64,000 bases of DNA, taken from contig NZ_CP049863.1 of the NCBI RefSeq assembly GCF_011299575.1, positions 1,364,001-1,428,000 on the forward strand, written 5' to 3'. This stretch comes from Leucobacter viscericola. Lineage in GTDB: Bacteria > Actinomycetota > Actinomycetes > Actinomycetales > Microbacteriaceae. Shown here in pieces: positions 43,701 to 52,368 of the stretch (position 1 is its first letter; each line of letters begins with the position of its first letter). A program made the translations under genes and the position numbers. Below the pieces are notes generated by a model. That model did not search any database. It was not told where the DNA came from and saw only the letters and a program-made list of their open reading frames with translations.

Positions 43701-44680
43701 AGCTGTACGTCGGCAACGGAGCCGATCGTCGCAACCGTTGTTGGCTCCGCCGTCACCGGAGCCGCCGGAGTTTCAGCGTTCGCCGAGGCCGAAGCCGCGC
43801 CATCCGTTCCAGCCGCGGCAGCGTCTCCCCCCGTGGCGTCCCCAGCTTGCTGGGCTGCCGCCGCAGACGACTGTCGCGCTGCAGCGGCCTGCTGCTCGAG
43901 CACAGCCTGTTGCTGAGCAGCCAGGGCCGTCGGACTGACCGCTAGCGGAAGGGCCGCGATCTCCTCGGCGGAGTGCACCTCCGAGCCCGCCTGCACGGCA
44001 AGCGTGCGATCACCCTCGGTGACCGTTCCTGCGGCTATCAACACACCACTCTGCTGCAGGGTGTCCTTGATGGACTGCTCAGTGAGCCCCTGGGCGGCAA
44101 GGGCCTCCGCGTTCGGAGTGATCGTCACACGATCACCGCGGGCACCCGCAAGCTGCGCGTCACGCACACCGTCAAGATCACTGAGCTCGGGGATCGCGAC
44201 CCGTTCAACCAGCTTCGCGGTGTCTTCGGCAGAGACGCCCTTGGCCGGAGTGACAGCAATCTGAATCACCGGGAAGTCATCTACGCTGCCCGAGAGCACC
44301 TGCGTATCGGCAGATTGGGGAAGCATCTTTGAGAGGCGGCTAATTGCGCGTTCAACCCGCTGCTCAGTCACGGACAGATCGACGCCGTACTCGAACTGCG
44401 CAACGATCATCGAAGCGCCCGTGCTGGATGTCGCCGTGGTGCTTTCAAGCTTGGGAACACCCCGAAGCGCCGTCTCGATCGGCCCCGAGACGTCTTTATT
44501 GACCACCTCGGGCGAAGCGCCCGGGTACGAGGTCACAACCGCAATTGCCGGAAACTGAACGGAGGGGACAAGCTCTTGTTTGAGTGACCCCACGCCGATC
44601 AGACCGAAGACCGCGGCAACCACGGTCACGAGCGCAATCAAAGCCCGGTTCTTCAGGCTCAGCGCTGTGAAAATATACAT
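40757..44680 (-). CDS. Large RND-superfamily efflux transporter
   Basis: The 1307-residue permease resembles the AcrB-like (HAE) branch of RND pumps. It has an N-terminal helix LIALVTVVAAVFGLIGV, two large extracytoplasmic loops and two blocks of membrane helices (GLVFAVLVILVFLMSVRA, and later LGLALLAAILIVYVVMVATF). TLGALTISIGRVVDDSIVVI carries the proton-relay aspartate pair. Odd features are an Ala/Gln-rich insert near residues 255-310 and a 220-residue acidic, proline-rich cytoplasmic tail. Substrates are unknown; actinobacterial members export drugs or lipids. No partner protein gene is adjacent. Confidence 0.92.
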   Translation of the reverse strand: MYIFTALSLKNRALIALVTVVAAVFGLIGVGSLKQELVPSVQFPAIAVVTSYPGASPEVVNKDVSGPIETALRGVPKLESTTATSSTGASMIVAQFEYGVDLSVTEQRVERAISRLSKMLPQSADTQVLSGSVDDFPVIQIAVTPAKGVSAEDTAKLVERVAIPELSDLDGVRDAQLAGARGDRVTITPNAEALAAQGLTEQSIKDTLQQSGVLIAAGTVTEGDRTLAVQAGSEVHSAEEIAALPLAVSPTALAAQQQAVLEQQAAAARQSSAAAAQQAGDATGGDAAAAGTDGAASASANAETPAAPVTAEPTTVATIGSVADVQLEPNPEQSIARVNGAPALTIGVTKMSAANTVDVSHAVQTKLDELKDKLSGAKLTIIYDQAPYVEHSIETLTTEGLLGLVFAVLVILVFLMSVRATLVTAISIPTSVLLTFVGLNFAEYSLNLLTLGALTISIGRVVDDSIVVIENIKRHLSHEGDKAATIVRAVREVAGAITASTITTVAVFLPMAFVDGMVGELFRPFAFTVTIALISSLLVALTIVPVLAYWFLRPDREKTRRRSRRSGTAEDAAVTSEVGEERETALQRRYRPIITWTLKRPIITLMVAVLVLVLTGGASMFMKTNTFGSDEQNSVGLTQALAPGTSLDAQLTQAKKVEAALEDVPAVETVQVTIGNAGNGLAALLGGGGDGTISYSLTTDPDANQAEAQDQIRKAVDALDDAGEFSLGQSSGGIAGSTAIEVNVTAPDQKVLAEASDAVEASLKKQSGLRQVESDLGKSRPYLSVVVDRTKAAEVGLTEAAVAGQVAAQMQPSQIGQITMDADTITVYLSEGEAPNDEAGVKALQIQTAAGPQSLESLATVEVADGPVTIRTENNVRMVTVSAMPKGDDLTSAGASVNKALDEVKLPAGASASIGGVQAQQADSFQQLGLALLAAILIVYVVMVATFRSLLQPLLLLVSVPFAATGAILLLIATGIPLGVPSLIGVLMLVGIVVTNAIVLIDLVNQYRSRGDALRDAVMHGALNRLRPIVMTALATIFALTPMALGITGKGGFISQPLAVVVIGGLLSSTVLTLVVLPTLYFVVERRRERWRERHAEAKTPPSGPVRGPEVAPALAAAGVGAVSAGDPEAVFTSKPWNKFGAADAERTVDHVAPAGLVNDDAEPEALVEPELPGAAPVAPEFPSTALTEAPAPAPADAAKASEPELPEIREVTFNPEPVKMRRPRPTTASEETPATTPEVPQETEQGAEPVPTTTGELNWEELLWQATQEVDEQVAAEPAHEEESKAGDPEQGEPGASEHGEHREQD

Positions 44681-44752
44681 GGGGTCGATTATCCCACGCC
44701 CCTACGACATGGCTTGACCGCCACAGTGTACGCGGTCACCGGCTCACGGGTG

Positions 44753-44758
44753 GATAAT
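44753..44758 (+). promoter_or_regulatory. -10 box GATAAT of the DUF445 gene
   Basis: GATAAT is six bases before the ATG at 44765, indicating a leaderless transcript and excluding the TTG start at 44714. Confidence 0.65.
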
Positions 44759-44764
44759 ACAGAG

Positions 44765-46060
44765 ATGCCGCTGATTCGAAGCCGCCGCACGCTCGGCGCC
44801 GTCACCCCCGCAGATTTCGAACGGCTTGCCAGCCTTCGACGCATGCAGGGTATCGCGCTCGGGCTGCTCGCCCTTATGGCGGTTGTCTTTGTTATCTCGT
44901 TTGCGCTGCAAGAGCGGGTTCCGTGGCTCAGTTACGTGCGGGCCGCGAGCGAGGGTGGCATGGTGGGTGCGCTCGCCGACTGGTTCGCCGTCACAGCGCT
45001 CTTCCGATACCCGATGGGGATCAAAATCCCCCACACCAACCTCATCTCGAGCAAAAAAGATGACATCGGCGAGGGGCTCGGATCCTTTATTGAAGAAAAT
45101 TTTCTTGCCGACGATGTAGTGCACGACAAGCTCACACAGATCAGCGGCGCCCGAATGGCCGGTGAGTGGGTTGCCCAGCAGCCCAACGCTGAGAAGGTCG
45201 GCGGCATGATCGCGAGTGCGGGACTCGGTGCGCTCACGGTGCTCGATGACAACGACGTTCGAGAACTCATTGAGTCGCTCGTTCGCAGGCACATTATTGA
45301 CCCGGAGTGGGCCCCGTTGCTCGGTCGCACCACGGCCAGTTTTATAGATGGGGGTCATCACGAAGCGCTCATCGACATGGCGGCCTCGAGATTCGAAGGC
45401 TGGCTGGTCGCGCATCCGGCGGCATTTGACCGGGTTGTTTCGTCGCGTCTGCCGTCGTGGGTGCCCGGGATCGTGGACCGCTTCATCGATGACAGGCTGC
45501 ACTCAGAGGCGGTGCGTTTTGCGCGGGCTGTCGCCCAGGACCGCACTCACCCGTTCCGAAACGCCATCAAGCGTTTCTTGAGCGACCTCGGCCGCGACCT
45601 CCAGCACCAGAGTGCGCTGCAGCAGCAGCTTGAGGCATTTAAGCACGAGGTGTTCGACAGCCCGCGCATTCGCTCTCTCGCCGCCACCACTTGGGAGGTC
45701 ATGCAGTCGACACTCGTCGAGATGCTCGAGGATCCCAAGAGCGACGTCCGCATCAGGCTGGTCAAAGCGCTGCAAGACTTCGGACATCGCCTACAAGACG
45801 ATTCGACGCTGCAGTACAAGATCGATGTTTGGGTGATGGGAGCGGTTGAGCACCTGGTCCACAATTACCGCCACGACATCGCTAACGTCATCACTGAGAC
45901 GGTGCATCGCTGGGACGCACGCGAGGCCGCCGAGAAGATCGAGCTACAGGTCGGTAAGGATCTCCAGTTCATTCGCATTAATGGAACCATTGTTGGATCG
46001 CTCGCGGGGCTTGCCATCTACACAATCGCGACGCTCATCATCGCACCGCTGGTGCGCTAA
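44765..46060 (+). CDS. DUF445 family membrane protein
   Basis: The 431-residue protein has a membrane helix near the N-terminus (IALGLLALMAVVFVISFAL) and another at the C-terminus (GTIVGSLAGLAIYTIATLII). YVRAASEGGMVGALADWFAVTALFRYP is the family hallmark. The middle is long and helical. The function is unknown; the family is widespread in bacteria. The GATAAT box fixes the start. Its stop touches the convergent gene at 46061. Confidence 0.92.
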   Translation: MPLIRSRRTLGAVTPADFERLASLRRMQGIALGLLALMAVVFVISFALQERVPWLSYVRAASEGGMVGALADWFAVTALFRYPMGIKIPHTNLISSKKDDIGEGLGSFIEENFLADDVVHDKLTQISGARMAGEWVAQQPNAEKVGGMIASAGLGALTVLDDNDVRELIESLVRRHIIDPEWAPLLGRTTASFIDGGHHEALIDMAASRFEGWLVAHPAAFDRVVSSRLPSWVPGIVDRFIDDRLHSEAVRFARAVAQDRTHPFRNAIKRFLSDLGRDLQHQSALQQQLEAFKHEVFDSPRIRSLAATTWEVMQSTLVEMLEDPKSDVRIRLVKALQDFGHRLQDDSTLQYKIDVWVMGAVEHLVHNYRHDIANVITETVHRWDAREAAEKIELQVGKDLQFIRINGTIVGSLAGLAIYTIATLIIAPLVR

Positions 46061-46702
46061 TTACTTGAATTTCACCGGAAGCAGGATGTCTTGCACCCGG
46101 TCCGATGACGCGGTGTGGTCGGCGCGCGTTGCGATCGCACACTGACTCACACGGCAATCAAGCGTTCCTTCAACGGGATCCGGCACCGTTATACGCGCAC
46201 TAAACGAACCCTGTTTCGGGTTGTCATACCCCTGCGTAGCGAACGCACGCCAGGCCCAGTCATCGGTAATCCAGACGCTGGAGAGTGCCGTCGCTCCCGC
46301 CGCAGCCCCCTCGGTCGCGCCGCTTGGAACACCACCGAGACAGGGCGACGGCTTTTCATCGGGACTCGCTGGGATCCCGCAGATTGCGACGTATATTCCA
46401 ATGTCGGCATTAAACCCTTTACCGTCGACCACAAGCACTTCACCCGGGGTGAGTGCGGCAAGATCCGCGGGCTTTCCTTCAACGGTCATGACGCTCAGTT
46501 CACGCGTGCGACCGTCAGATCCGACAGCGCTCGTTTCAGAAACGATGCGGTCTGGAACCTGTTGGCCCGATCCTCCGGTGCTTTGGTGGGTCAGGATCGG
46601 CAGCAGCACAGCAACGGCGAGACCCAGCACAACCAGGGCCACAACCAGCAGAGTGACGAGCACGATCCGCTTGGTGCGAGAGCGTGCACGAGTAGCGTTC
46701 AT
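46061..46702 (-). CDS. Membrane-anchored extracytoplasmic protein
   Basis: The 213-residue protein has a basic N-terminus followed by one long membrane helix (IVLVTLLVVALVVLGLAVAVLLPIL) and an extracellular domain. That domain has GEVLVVDGKGFNADIGIYVAICG and two further cysteines (PSPCLGG and DCRVSQC), suggesting disulfides. TACGCT is six bases before the ATG. It sits below two other envelope genes on the same strand. The GFNADIGIYVAIC segment resembles htaA-type or surface domains found in actinobacteria, but I cannot name the family. Confidence 0.75.
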   Translation of the reverse strand: MNATRARSRTKRIVLVTLLVVALVVLGLAVAVLLPILTHQSTGGSGQQVPDRIVSETSAVGSDGRTRELSVMTVEGKPADLAALTPGEVLVVDGKGFNADIGIYVAICGIPASPDEKPSPCLGGVPSGATEGAAAGATALSSVWITDDWAWRAFATQGYDNPKQGSFSARITVPDPVEGTLDCRVSQCAIATRADHTASSDRVQDILLPVKFK

Positions 46703-46743
46703 GGTCTAAGCGTAACGCGTTCGGCTCAGAACTCTGGCGGCAG

Positions 46744-48327
46744 TTACTTCCAGACAACCACGGGTGAATCGGCGGTGAAATCAACGTACGGAGTCAAAAG
46801 CTGACCACCGTACAGCAGTTCGCCAGCGACCCTGGAACCGTTGTTTTCCGCCTCAAGGCGAGTCTTGACCTGGGTATTGAGCACGCTGTAGGTGGTTCCC
46901 GGAGAAGCCCCGTCAAGCTGGACGACCAGGGCGTCAAGGCTTGCCTTACCCTCATCATCAAGCGAGCGCCGCACCGTACCTTCGATGGGGGTCGCCCCGT
47001 CGTTGAGCTTGGCCGACACGTCGAGCCCGCAGGGCGTCACCAGACTCGTCATCGCCACGCACTCCTCCAGCGAGCTACGCACCATTTGGGTGAAGCGCGC
47101 TGACGTGTCTGGAGTGGGGGTCGGCTGCAGCGCACCGAGCGCCGCGCCCTGTTCGGGCGTCGCAATCAGTATCGCGTCGGCATCCGAGCTAAGCGCGAAC
47201 GCCTCTTCGCTAAGCCCGACCTGGTACATGCCAGGGAAGACGCGCGCCTCGGCCTGCTTCGGTGCCACACCGTTGAGGGTCACGCCAAAGCCGTCGAGAG
47301 AAGTGAGCGAAACGGGGATCAACCCGTCGTTGAGCTGCCATCCGCCTGAGGTATTCCAGAGTCGAAATGTGCGTTCGACGGGGGTATCGCCGACCGTGAA
47401 CTTCGCAGCTACCTCGACCTGCTCGCCGTCTGCGGTTCCAGCGCCGACCGAAACATTCGAGATCGGTGCGAGTTCGTTCGACTTCTTCAGCACGTCGTCA
47501 CCGAGCAACGGTTCGGTGGTGCCGGCCCCAACAATCTTGCGCGCGGTACTTGCGTCTCCACTTGCGAGCGCGTTGAGGTAAGCCTCGACAGTCTTGGGCG
47601 CGGACTTCACCGAGTGCTGCATGCCCATGCCGTCCGTGCTGGACGGAGTCATCACCGCTCGAAGCGCGTAGCCGCCACCAAACGCGAGCAACACCGCAAG
47701 GATGGCAACGACAAGCCCCACAGGCCGCTTTCGACGAGCCTTTGTCGTCGCGCTTGGCCAAGAGGGAGGCGCCGGAATGGCGGTCAACAGTTCTGGGTTG
47801 GGCTGAGCAGCTTCGGGCTGAGCCGTCTCGGGTGAATCAAACGCCAGAGGCTCCTGAATCGCTGGCTCAGGATCAGCGGCTGCGATTTTCTGCTCGAGCC
47901 AATCGGCGCTGTCGCCGATCTCGGGCGCGACCACCTCAGGCGCTACATACTCAGGCAGTACCGGCTCGGGCAGAACTGGCTCATCGTATTCTGTCTCGAC
48001 AGTGCCTGACTCGACAGCGCCTGACTCGAACGAGGCCGGCTCTACGGCTTCAGACTCGACGACATCTGACTCGACAAAGGTCGATTCAACAGCGGCCATA
48101 TCAACGACGTCAGGCTCGACAACAACCGGCTCAGCAACTACAGGCTCGCTCAAGATCGGCTCTGGCAGCACGATCGGAGTGAGCTCTTCGACCGTGTTTA
48201 CCGGAGCAGTATCGGTCGGTTCCGAATCGTCTTCAGGTGTCTCCGATGGCAGGTCGGTGAACCCGAGGTAGGGAAAGGGGCTTTCCCACTCGTCGTCTGA
48301 ATCAGCACCAGATCCGCTGGTTCTCAT
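46744..48327 (-). CDS. Membrane-anchored protein with acidic repeat-rich N-terminus
   Basis: The 527-residue protein starts with about 200 acidic, proline- and valine-rich cytoplasmic residues containing repeated VES, VEP and LPEP units. One membrane helix (GLVVAILAVLLAFGGGYAL) follows, then an extracytoplasmic domain of about 290 residues with two similar parts. I do not recognise the domain. It lies between two other envelope genes and may be cotranscribed with them. The repeats are also visible in the DNA (GACTCGACA and similar units near 47,990-48,130). Confidence 0.75.
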   Translation of the reverse strand: MRTSGSGADSDDEWESPFPYLGFTDLPSETPEDDSEPTDTAPVNTVEELTPIVLPEPILSEPVVAEPVVVEPDVVDMAAVESTFVESDVVESEAVEPASFESGAVESGTVETEYDEPVLPEPVLPEYVAPEVVAPEIGDSADWLEQKIAAADPEPAIQEPLAFDSPETAQPEAAQPNPELLTAIPAPPSWPSATTKARRKRPVGLVVAILAVLLAFGGGYALRAVMTPSSTDGMGMQHSVKSAPKTVEAYLNALASGDASTARKIVGAGTTEPLLGDDVLKKSNELAPISNVSVGAGTADGEQVEVAAKFTVGDTPVERTFRLWNTSGGWQLNDGLIPVSLTSLDGFGVTLNGVAPKQAEARVFPGMYQVGLSEEAFALSSDADAILIATPEQGAALGALQPTPTPDTSARFTQMVRSSLEECVAMTSLVTPCGLDVSAKLNDGATPIEGTVRRSLDDEGKASLDALVVQLDGASPGTTYSVLNTQVKTRLEAENNGSRVAGELLYGGQLLTPYVDFTADSPVVVWK

Positions 48328-48348
48328 TGGTGGCAGTCCGACTTGCGT

Positions 48349-49656
48349 TTAGGCAACGCTGCGACGCGCGCGACGGCGAGCTACCAGACCTGCAGCGCCG
48401 AGCACGACGCTTCCTGCGGCCAGAAGCGCGAGCGTTCCGGTCGAGTCAGAACCGGTTGTTGCCAGCTGCGACGTGGTTACAGTGCCCGCGACAAACCCTG
48501 TTCCGGTCGAACCGTCGGTGGACTCACCGATAATGATGCGGTTCCAGCCGATCAGCTCGCCGCCGTTGTAAACGGCGAGGCGGTGTGAACCGGTCAGTCC
48601 GGCGGGAAGCATAACCGTGACATTGCCATCGGGATCCACCAGGTGTCGTCCGAGGTAAGTCGGCTCGGAGAAGACGTAAACGTCAACTTCCTTGCCCGCA
48701 AACTGCGTTCCAACAAAAATCTTGACCTGCGCACCTGCAGCCGCAGTTGGCTGCGCGCCGACCTTGCCCTCAAGCGCCGGTGAAAGCTGGTTCTCGTTTG
48801 GCCCCGAAACCGGAGGGGTGCCCCCACCCGTTGTCTGGGTCTCGTCGGAGGGGTTCTTGTCTTTGTCAGTGCCGGGGGTTTTATCTTTGTCCGTGCCCGG
48901 TTCCTTCTCAGGCTTAGGCTCAGGGGCCGGCTTCACCTCGGGCGCGAATTCTGGCCATTCAGTTGAGGCTTCCGGAGCTGCTGCGAAACCGGGGTTTGGC
49001 ACGGCAGTCAGCTTGACTGGCGCCACAAGCAAATACGGACCGGGAGCCCAGGTCTTACCTGTTGCGTCTTGGTAAGTGAACTCGTTCGAATCAGGCACGG
49101 TAAGGGTCGAAGTTTTGGCGTCAAACGTCGGTACCGCTGGCGTTGCCAGGGTCACGTCGACCTTTGCGCCCGCCAGAAAGCGTGCGCCGTCTTTGTTAAC
49201 GTCAAACAGCATGACTGAATAGGCGCCGGAGGGCTTAAATGAGATCGTCTTTTCAACGCTCTTCCGGAAGACAACGCCCTGGCCCTGTACTTCTTGAGTG
49301 AGGTCGGCCATCGCCTGCTCGGCATCCGGGAATGCAGCAGCGGCTCCGGCGCCTTGCGCCTCCCAAGTCGTAACGTCTAGAGGCGCGTCAGCGGTGTAGA
49401 TACCGAGCTTGAGCGCACTGTCAGCACCCCAGAGAGCCTGGGTATAACTGAAAGACATTGTGAAGTTCTCAGCGCTCGGCGCAATCTTGAAGCCGTCGAT
49501 CCAAATGTTCGCAGCTGGAGCCGACGTCGTCGCTTCAGTAGCTCCGGTCTCGCTGCCAGTTGAAGCCTCGGTGTTAGCGCTCGCGGCGCTAATACCAGCG
49601 GTAAGAACAAGGGCCGAGGCCGCCACCAGAACAGCAGCGTGCTTTACAAACTTCAT
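48349..49656 (-). CDS. Secreted protein with LATTG sortase signal
   Basis: The 435-residue protein has a signal peptide (MKFVKHAAVLVAASALVLTA, cleavage likely after ASA near residue 27). An N-terminal domain of about 200 residues (IWIDGFKIAPSAENFTMSFS) follows, then a Pro/Glu/Asp/Lys-rich linker (about 245-285) and an Ig-like repeat (VKIFVGTQFAGKEVDVYVFS). The C-terminus is a sorting signal: LATTG at residue 398, a hydrophobic stretch and RRRARR. It is probably anchored to the cell wall by a class E-type sortase. No sortase gene is in this window. Confidence 0.85.
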   Translation of the reverse strand: MKFVKHAAVLVAASALVLTAGISAASANTEASTGSETGATEATTSAPAANIWIDGFKIAPSAENFTMSFSYTQALWGADSALKLGIYTADAPLDVTTWEAQGAGAAAAFPDAEQAMADLTQEVQGQGVVFRKSVEKTISFKPSGAYSVMLFDVNKDGARFLAGAKVDVTLATPAVPTFDAKTSTLTVPDSNEFTYQDATGKTWAPGPYLLVAPVKLTAVPNPGFAAAPEASTEWPEFAPEVKPAPEPKPEKEPGTDKDKTPGTDKDKNPSDETQTTGGGTPPVSGPNENQLSPALEGKVGAQPTAAAGAQVKIFVGTQFAGKEVDVYVFSEPTYLGRHLVDPDGNVTVMLPAGLTGSHRLAVYNGGELIGWNRIIIGESTDGSTGTGFVAGTVTTSQLATTGSDSTGTLALLAAGSVVLGAAGLVARRRARRSVA

Positions 49657-50037
49657 TTTGAACTTTCCGTGTCGGGGTCAGCCAAGTCGCTACCCTGAAT
49701 AAATCAGAACATTGCTATCCATCTGACAATTTCCCCCAAGCTCAGGTATTTCTACCTAAACTCCCGCCCTGACAGGGGACCGAGTAAACATATCACTTTC
49801 ATAAGCTCAAAGAAAATTGACAGTAGTGCATCAGCTAACCTGCGGGCAAAATCTGCAGCAGCGTGCAGGAGTTTGTTGCGGTGAGCAATTGGTGCGAGCA
49901 CCCACCGCCGCTTGCTCCCTGAAACCAGGTCAGTCACAGGTCCGGTCATGCTAGAATCTGCTCTATACGTCTATGTTTATTGGTACCTGTCTCGCCGGCT
50001 CTAGTCCGCGGGACCTGAATGTGTAAGGGGGTCACGC
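49657..50037 (+). other. 381-base divergent intergenic region
   Basis: This less GC-rich region separates the surface-protein gene from the DUF3073 gene. It holds AGGTA-TTTC-TACCT (49744-49757), possible -10 boxes TAGAAT (49952) and CTATAC nearby on the plus strand, and AAGGGGG before the ATG at 50038. Short frames here have no start signals and I do not call them. Confidence 0.5.
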
Positions 50038-50226
50038 ATGGGGCGCGGCCGTCAAAAGGCAAAGCACACCAAAGTCGCCAGGGAGCTGAAGTACTTCAGT
50101 CCTGACACGAACTACTCTGCGCTTGAGCGAGAACTAGGAACGCCGTCTTCGGGAGGAACCGAAGAAGACGCCTGGGCCGAGTACGCCGAGAAGTACGGCG
50201 ACGACGACAAAGACGACGAACGCTAA
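50038..50226 (+). CDS. DUF3073 family protein
   Basis: The 62-residue protein (MGRGRQKAKHTKVARELKYF, then SPDTNYSALERELG) matches the short actinobacterial DUF3073 family, with its basic N-terminus and acidic C-terminus (EKYGDDDKDDER). The function is unknown, and it is usually abundant and conserved. AAGGGGG serves as ribosome-binding site. A strong terminator follows. Confidence 0.93.
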   Translation: MGRGRQKAKHTKVARELKYFSPDTNYSALERELGTPSSGGTEEDAWAEYAEKYGDDDKDDER

Positions 50227-50239
50227 ACGTCTACTAACA

Positions 50240-50284
50240 CAAATATCCGAGCGGATTGGCCTAGCCAGCCCGCTCGGATATTTG
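50240..50284 (+). terminator. Terminator after the DUF3073 gene
   Basis: A 15-bp perfect stem (CAAATATCCGAGCGG and its complement) with a 15-base loop is followed by TTGTT. It also lies just past the end of gpmA and may act in both directions. Confidence 0.8.
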
Positions 50285-50313
50285 TTGTTCGCCCGCGATC
50301 TAGCGGCCGTGAA

Positions 50314-51054
50314 CTAGCGCCCCTGGCTCGCAACCGCGGCAGCACCAGCTGCGGCAGCTTCGGGGTCAAGGTAGCGACCGGGTCCGGTTGCCGTGCCGTC
50401 GTCGTTGATCTCGTAGACCAGCGGCATACCCGTCGGAATATTGAGACCCGCGATGTCTTCGTCAGAGATACCTTCGAGGTGCTTGACGAGTGCGCGCAGC
50501 GAGTTGCCGTGGGCGGTGACGAGCACGGTCTGACCCGCGTTGAGGTCGCTCAGAATCTCTGACTCCCAGTAGGGCAGCAGACGCTCGATGACATCTTTCA
50601 GGCACTCGGTCTGCGGACGCACACCGTCGATACCCACGTAGCGCGGATCGTTCGCCTGCGACCACTCGCTCGAGTCGTCGAGCACGGGCGGGGGCGTATC
50701 GAACGAACGACGCCACTCCATGAACTGCTGCTCGCCGTACTTCTCGAGCGTCTCGGCCTTGTCGAGACCCTGCAGCGCACCGTAGTGACGCTCATTCAGA
50801 CGCCACGACCGCTTCACCGGAATCCAGAGGCGGTCTGCCGTGTCCAGCGCCAGGTTTGCGGTCTGGATCGCACGGCTCAGCATCGAGGTGTGCAGCACGT
50901 CGGGCAGCATGCCCGCCTCGGCGAGCAACTCGCCTGCTGCAGCGGCCTCGCCGCGACCCTTCTCGGTGAGTCGCACATCGACCCAACCGGTGAAGAGGTT
51001 TTTCTGGTTCCATACGCTCTGGCCGTGGCGCAGCAAGATGAGGGTGTGTGTCAT
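50314..51054 (-). CDS. gpmA: 2,3-bisphosphoglycerate-dependent phosphoglycerate mutase
   Basis: This 246-residue glycolytic enzyme interconverts 3- and 2-phosphoglycerate through a phosphohistidine. [20 protein letters not shown] carries the catalytic histidine, [17 protein letters not shown] the acid/base region and [16 protein letters not shown] the second histidine. Length and motifs are standard for dPGM. It follows the YgfZ-like gene by 9 bases on the same strand. Confidence 0.96.
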   Translation of the reverse strand: MTHTLILLRHGQSVWNQKNLFTGWVDVRLTEKGRGEAAAAGELLAEAGMLPDVLHTSMLSRAIQTANLALDTADRLWIPVKRSWRLNERHYGALQGLDKAETLEKYGEQQFMEWRRSFDTPPPVLDDSSEWSQANDPRYVGIDGVRPQTECLKDVIERLLPYWESEILSDLNAGQTVLVTAHGNSLRALVKHLEGISDEDIAGLNIPTGMPLVYEINDDGTATGPGRYLDPEAAAAGAAAVASQGR

Positions 51055-51063
51055 ATTTCCAGC

Positions 51064-52221
51064 CTATCCGGTCGGTGTTTCGCGCCGCGGGGTGAGGCGC
51101 GCGGTCGGTTCAATGGTGCGGGTTCTGCCAGCGTCTGCGGGCACAACAGTCTCTTGGCTCGCCGCAATGAGCTGGCCCTCGACGCTATCGGCATCGGCTC
51201 CGGTCTCGCCCGCGCGCAGCTCAAGTGGTGCGTCTTCAGCAACAGCCCGCTTCAACAGCGCGAGCGCGATGCCGCCCCACTCATAGTGCAGCACAGCCCT
51301 GGTCACGCGACCCACGGGACGGGACTCGGGATCCTGAGCCTCACCCTCGCGATACACGAGCGCACCGGTCACCGGCAGCTCACCACCGGATCCGTCGAGA
51401 TGCAGCAGAACAAGCCGCCGCGGCGGATGCCCAAGATTGTGCACTTTCGCGACGGTTTCTTGTCCGCGGTAGCACCCCTTATTCATGTGCACCGCGGTGC
51501 GCATCCAGTCGAGCTCGTGCGGGATCGCGCGCGCGTCGACCTCACCGTGCTGCGAGGGCCGCCAGGCGCGGACTTCAAGAGCGTCGATCGCCATGAGTCC
51601 TGCTGCCCGCACACTGCCGGATCGCGCCAACCCTGCCACCGCGCCGAGCTGATCCCGAGCGAACAAAAACTGCACCGCAGACCAGTCAGCACCCGGGTGC
51701 TCGCCGTGCGCATACTGCACGCCCCCACGCGCCACAACCGCCCAGGGATCTCGCCACTCGGCGGCTGGGTGAAGCGCCCGCAGCGACTCGGCCGCCGGGC
51801 CCTCAAACGCGAGTACAGCGGCGTACTCTTCAGAAACGTCACGCACATCAACCCTCAGCGCGAATCGCATGCGGGTCAGAAATGCTGCGAGCGGCTCGGC
51901 CGATCCCGCATCAACAAGCAGCCAGGTCCGCTTGCCATCGTCGACAAGACGCATCACCCGCTCGATGCGCCCGTTCGGGTCGAGCAGGATCGTCTCAACA
52001 CTCTCGCCAGGACGCAGGCCAGTGAGTTGTTGACTCGTCATCGAGTGCAACCAGCTCAGTCGATCCTCACCCGACACAACAACAATGCCGTTGTGGGAGA
52101 GATCGACGATCGCGCCGCCTTCAACGAGCGCACGCTGCTCTGGCAACGGCTCGCCATAGTGTGCGGCCACCCCGAAATCGGAATCCGCGATAGCCCCGGG
52201 CAGCTCAAGAAACGGATTCAT
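51064..52221 (-). CDS. ygfZ: YgfZ/GcvT-like folate-binding protein
   Basis: The 385-residue tetrahydrofolate-binding protein is of the YgfZ group, which supports iron-sulfur cluster enzymes. The diagnostic KGCYRGQETV motif with its cysteine is present (about residue 240). The N-terminal part (ALVEGGAIVDLSHNGIVVVS) and the tail (RVTRAVLHYEWGGIALALLKR) match the family. It is probably cotranscribed with the downstream gpmA. Confidence 0.93.
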   Translation of the reverse strand: MNPFLELPGAIADSDFGVAAHYGEPLPEQRALVEGGAIVDLSHNGIVVVSGEDRLSWLHSMTSQQLTGLRPGESVETILLDPNGRIERVMRLVDDGKRTWLLVDAGSAEPLAAFLTRMRFALRVDVRDVSEEYAAVLAFEGPAAESLRALHPAAEWRDPWAVVARGGVQYAHGEHPGADWSAVQFLFARDQLGAVAGLARSGSVRAAGLMAIDALEVRAWRPSQHGEVDARAIPHELDWMRTAVHMNKGCYRGQETVAKVHNLGHPPRRLVLLHLDGSGGELPVTGALVYREGEAQDPESRPVGRVTRAVLHYEWGGIALALLKRAVAEDAPLELRAGETGADADSVEGQLIAASQETVVPADAGRTRTIEPTARLTPRRETPTG

Positions 52222-52257
52222 CGTTCACGCACCCACGGAGCAGTTAGGAACAACGAA

Positions 52258-52368
52258 CTAGCGCTGCCCCTTGAAGAGTTTGTAAATAACGGTTCCCGAC
52301 ACCCAGGCGATCGCCAGTGACGCGAGGCCGAGAAGCCCGAGAAAAAAGAGTTCGAGAGCAAGAAGCAT
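52258..52368 (-). CDS. 36-residue single-pass membrane protein, leaderless
   Basis: A short frame encodes MLLALELFFLGLLGLASLAI, then AWVSGTVIYKLFKGQR: one membrane helix and a short basic C-terminus. TAGACT (52375-52380) is exactly six bases before the ATG, the leaderless spacing found across this window. It sits 36 bases upstream of ygfZ and could be cotranscribed. I recall similar small proteins in related genomes but cannot name a family. Confidence 0.7.
   Translation of the reverse strand: MLLALELFFLGLLGLASLAIAWVSGTVIYKLFKGQR

Noticed and set aside
49752..49949. 65-codon minus frame in the surface protein/DUF3073 gap
   Set aside because: No ribosome-binding site or leaderless promoter, and the region behaves like a divergent promoter.
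50785..52320. A 511-codon plus-strand frame
   Set aside because: It is antisense to gpmA and ygfZ, both of which have clear motifs. Its translation is Arg/Pro/His-rich with no domain, as expected for a high-GC shadow.
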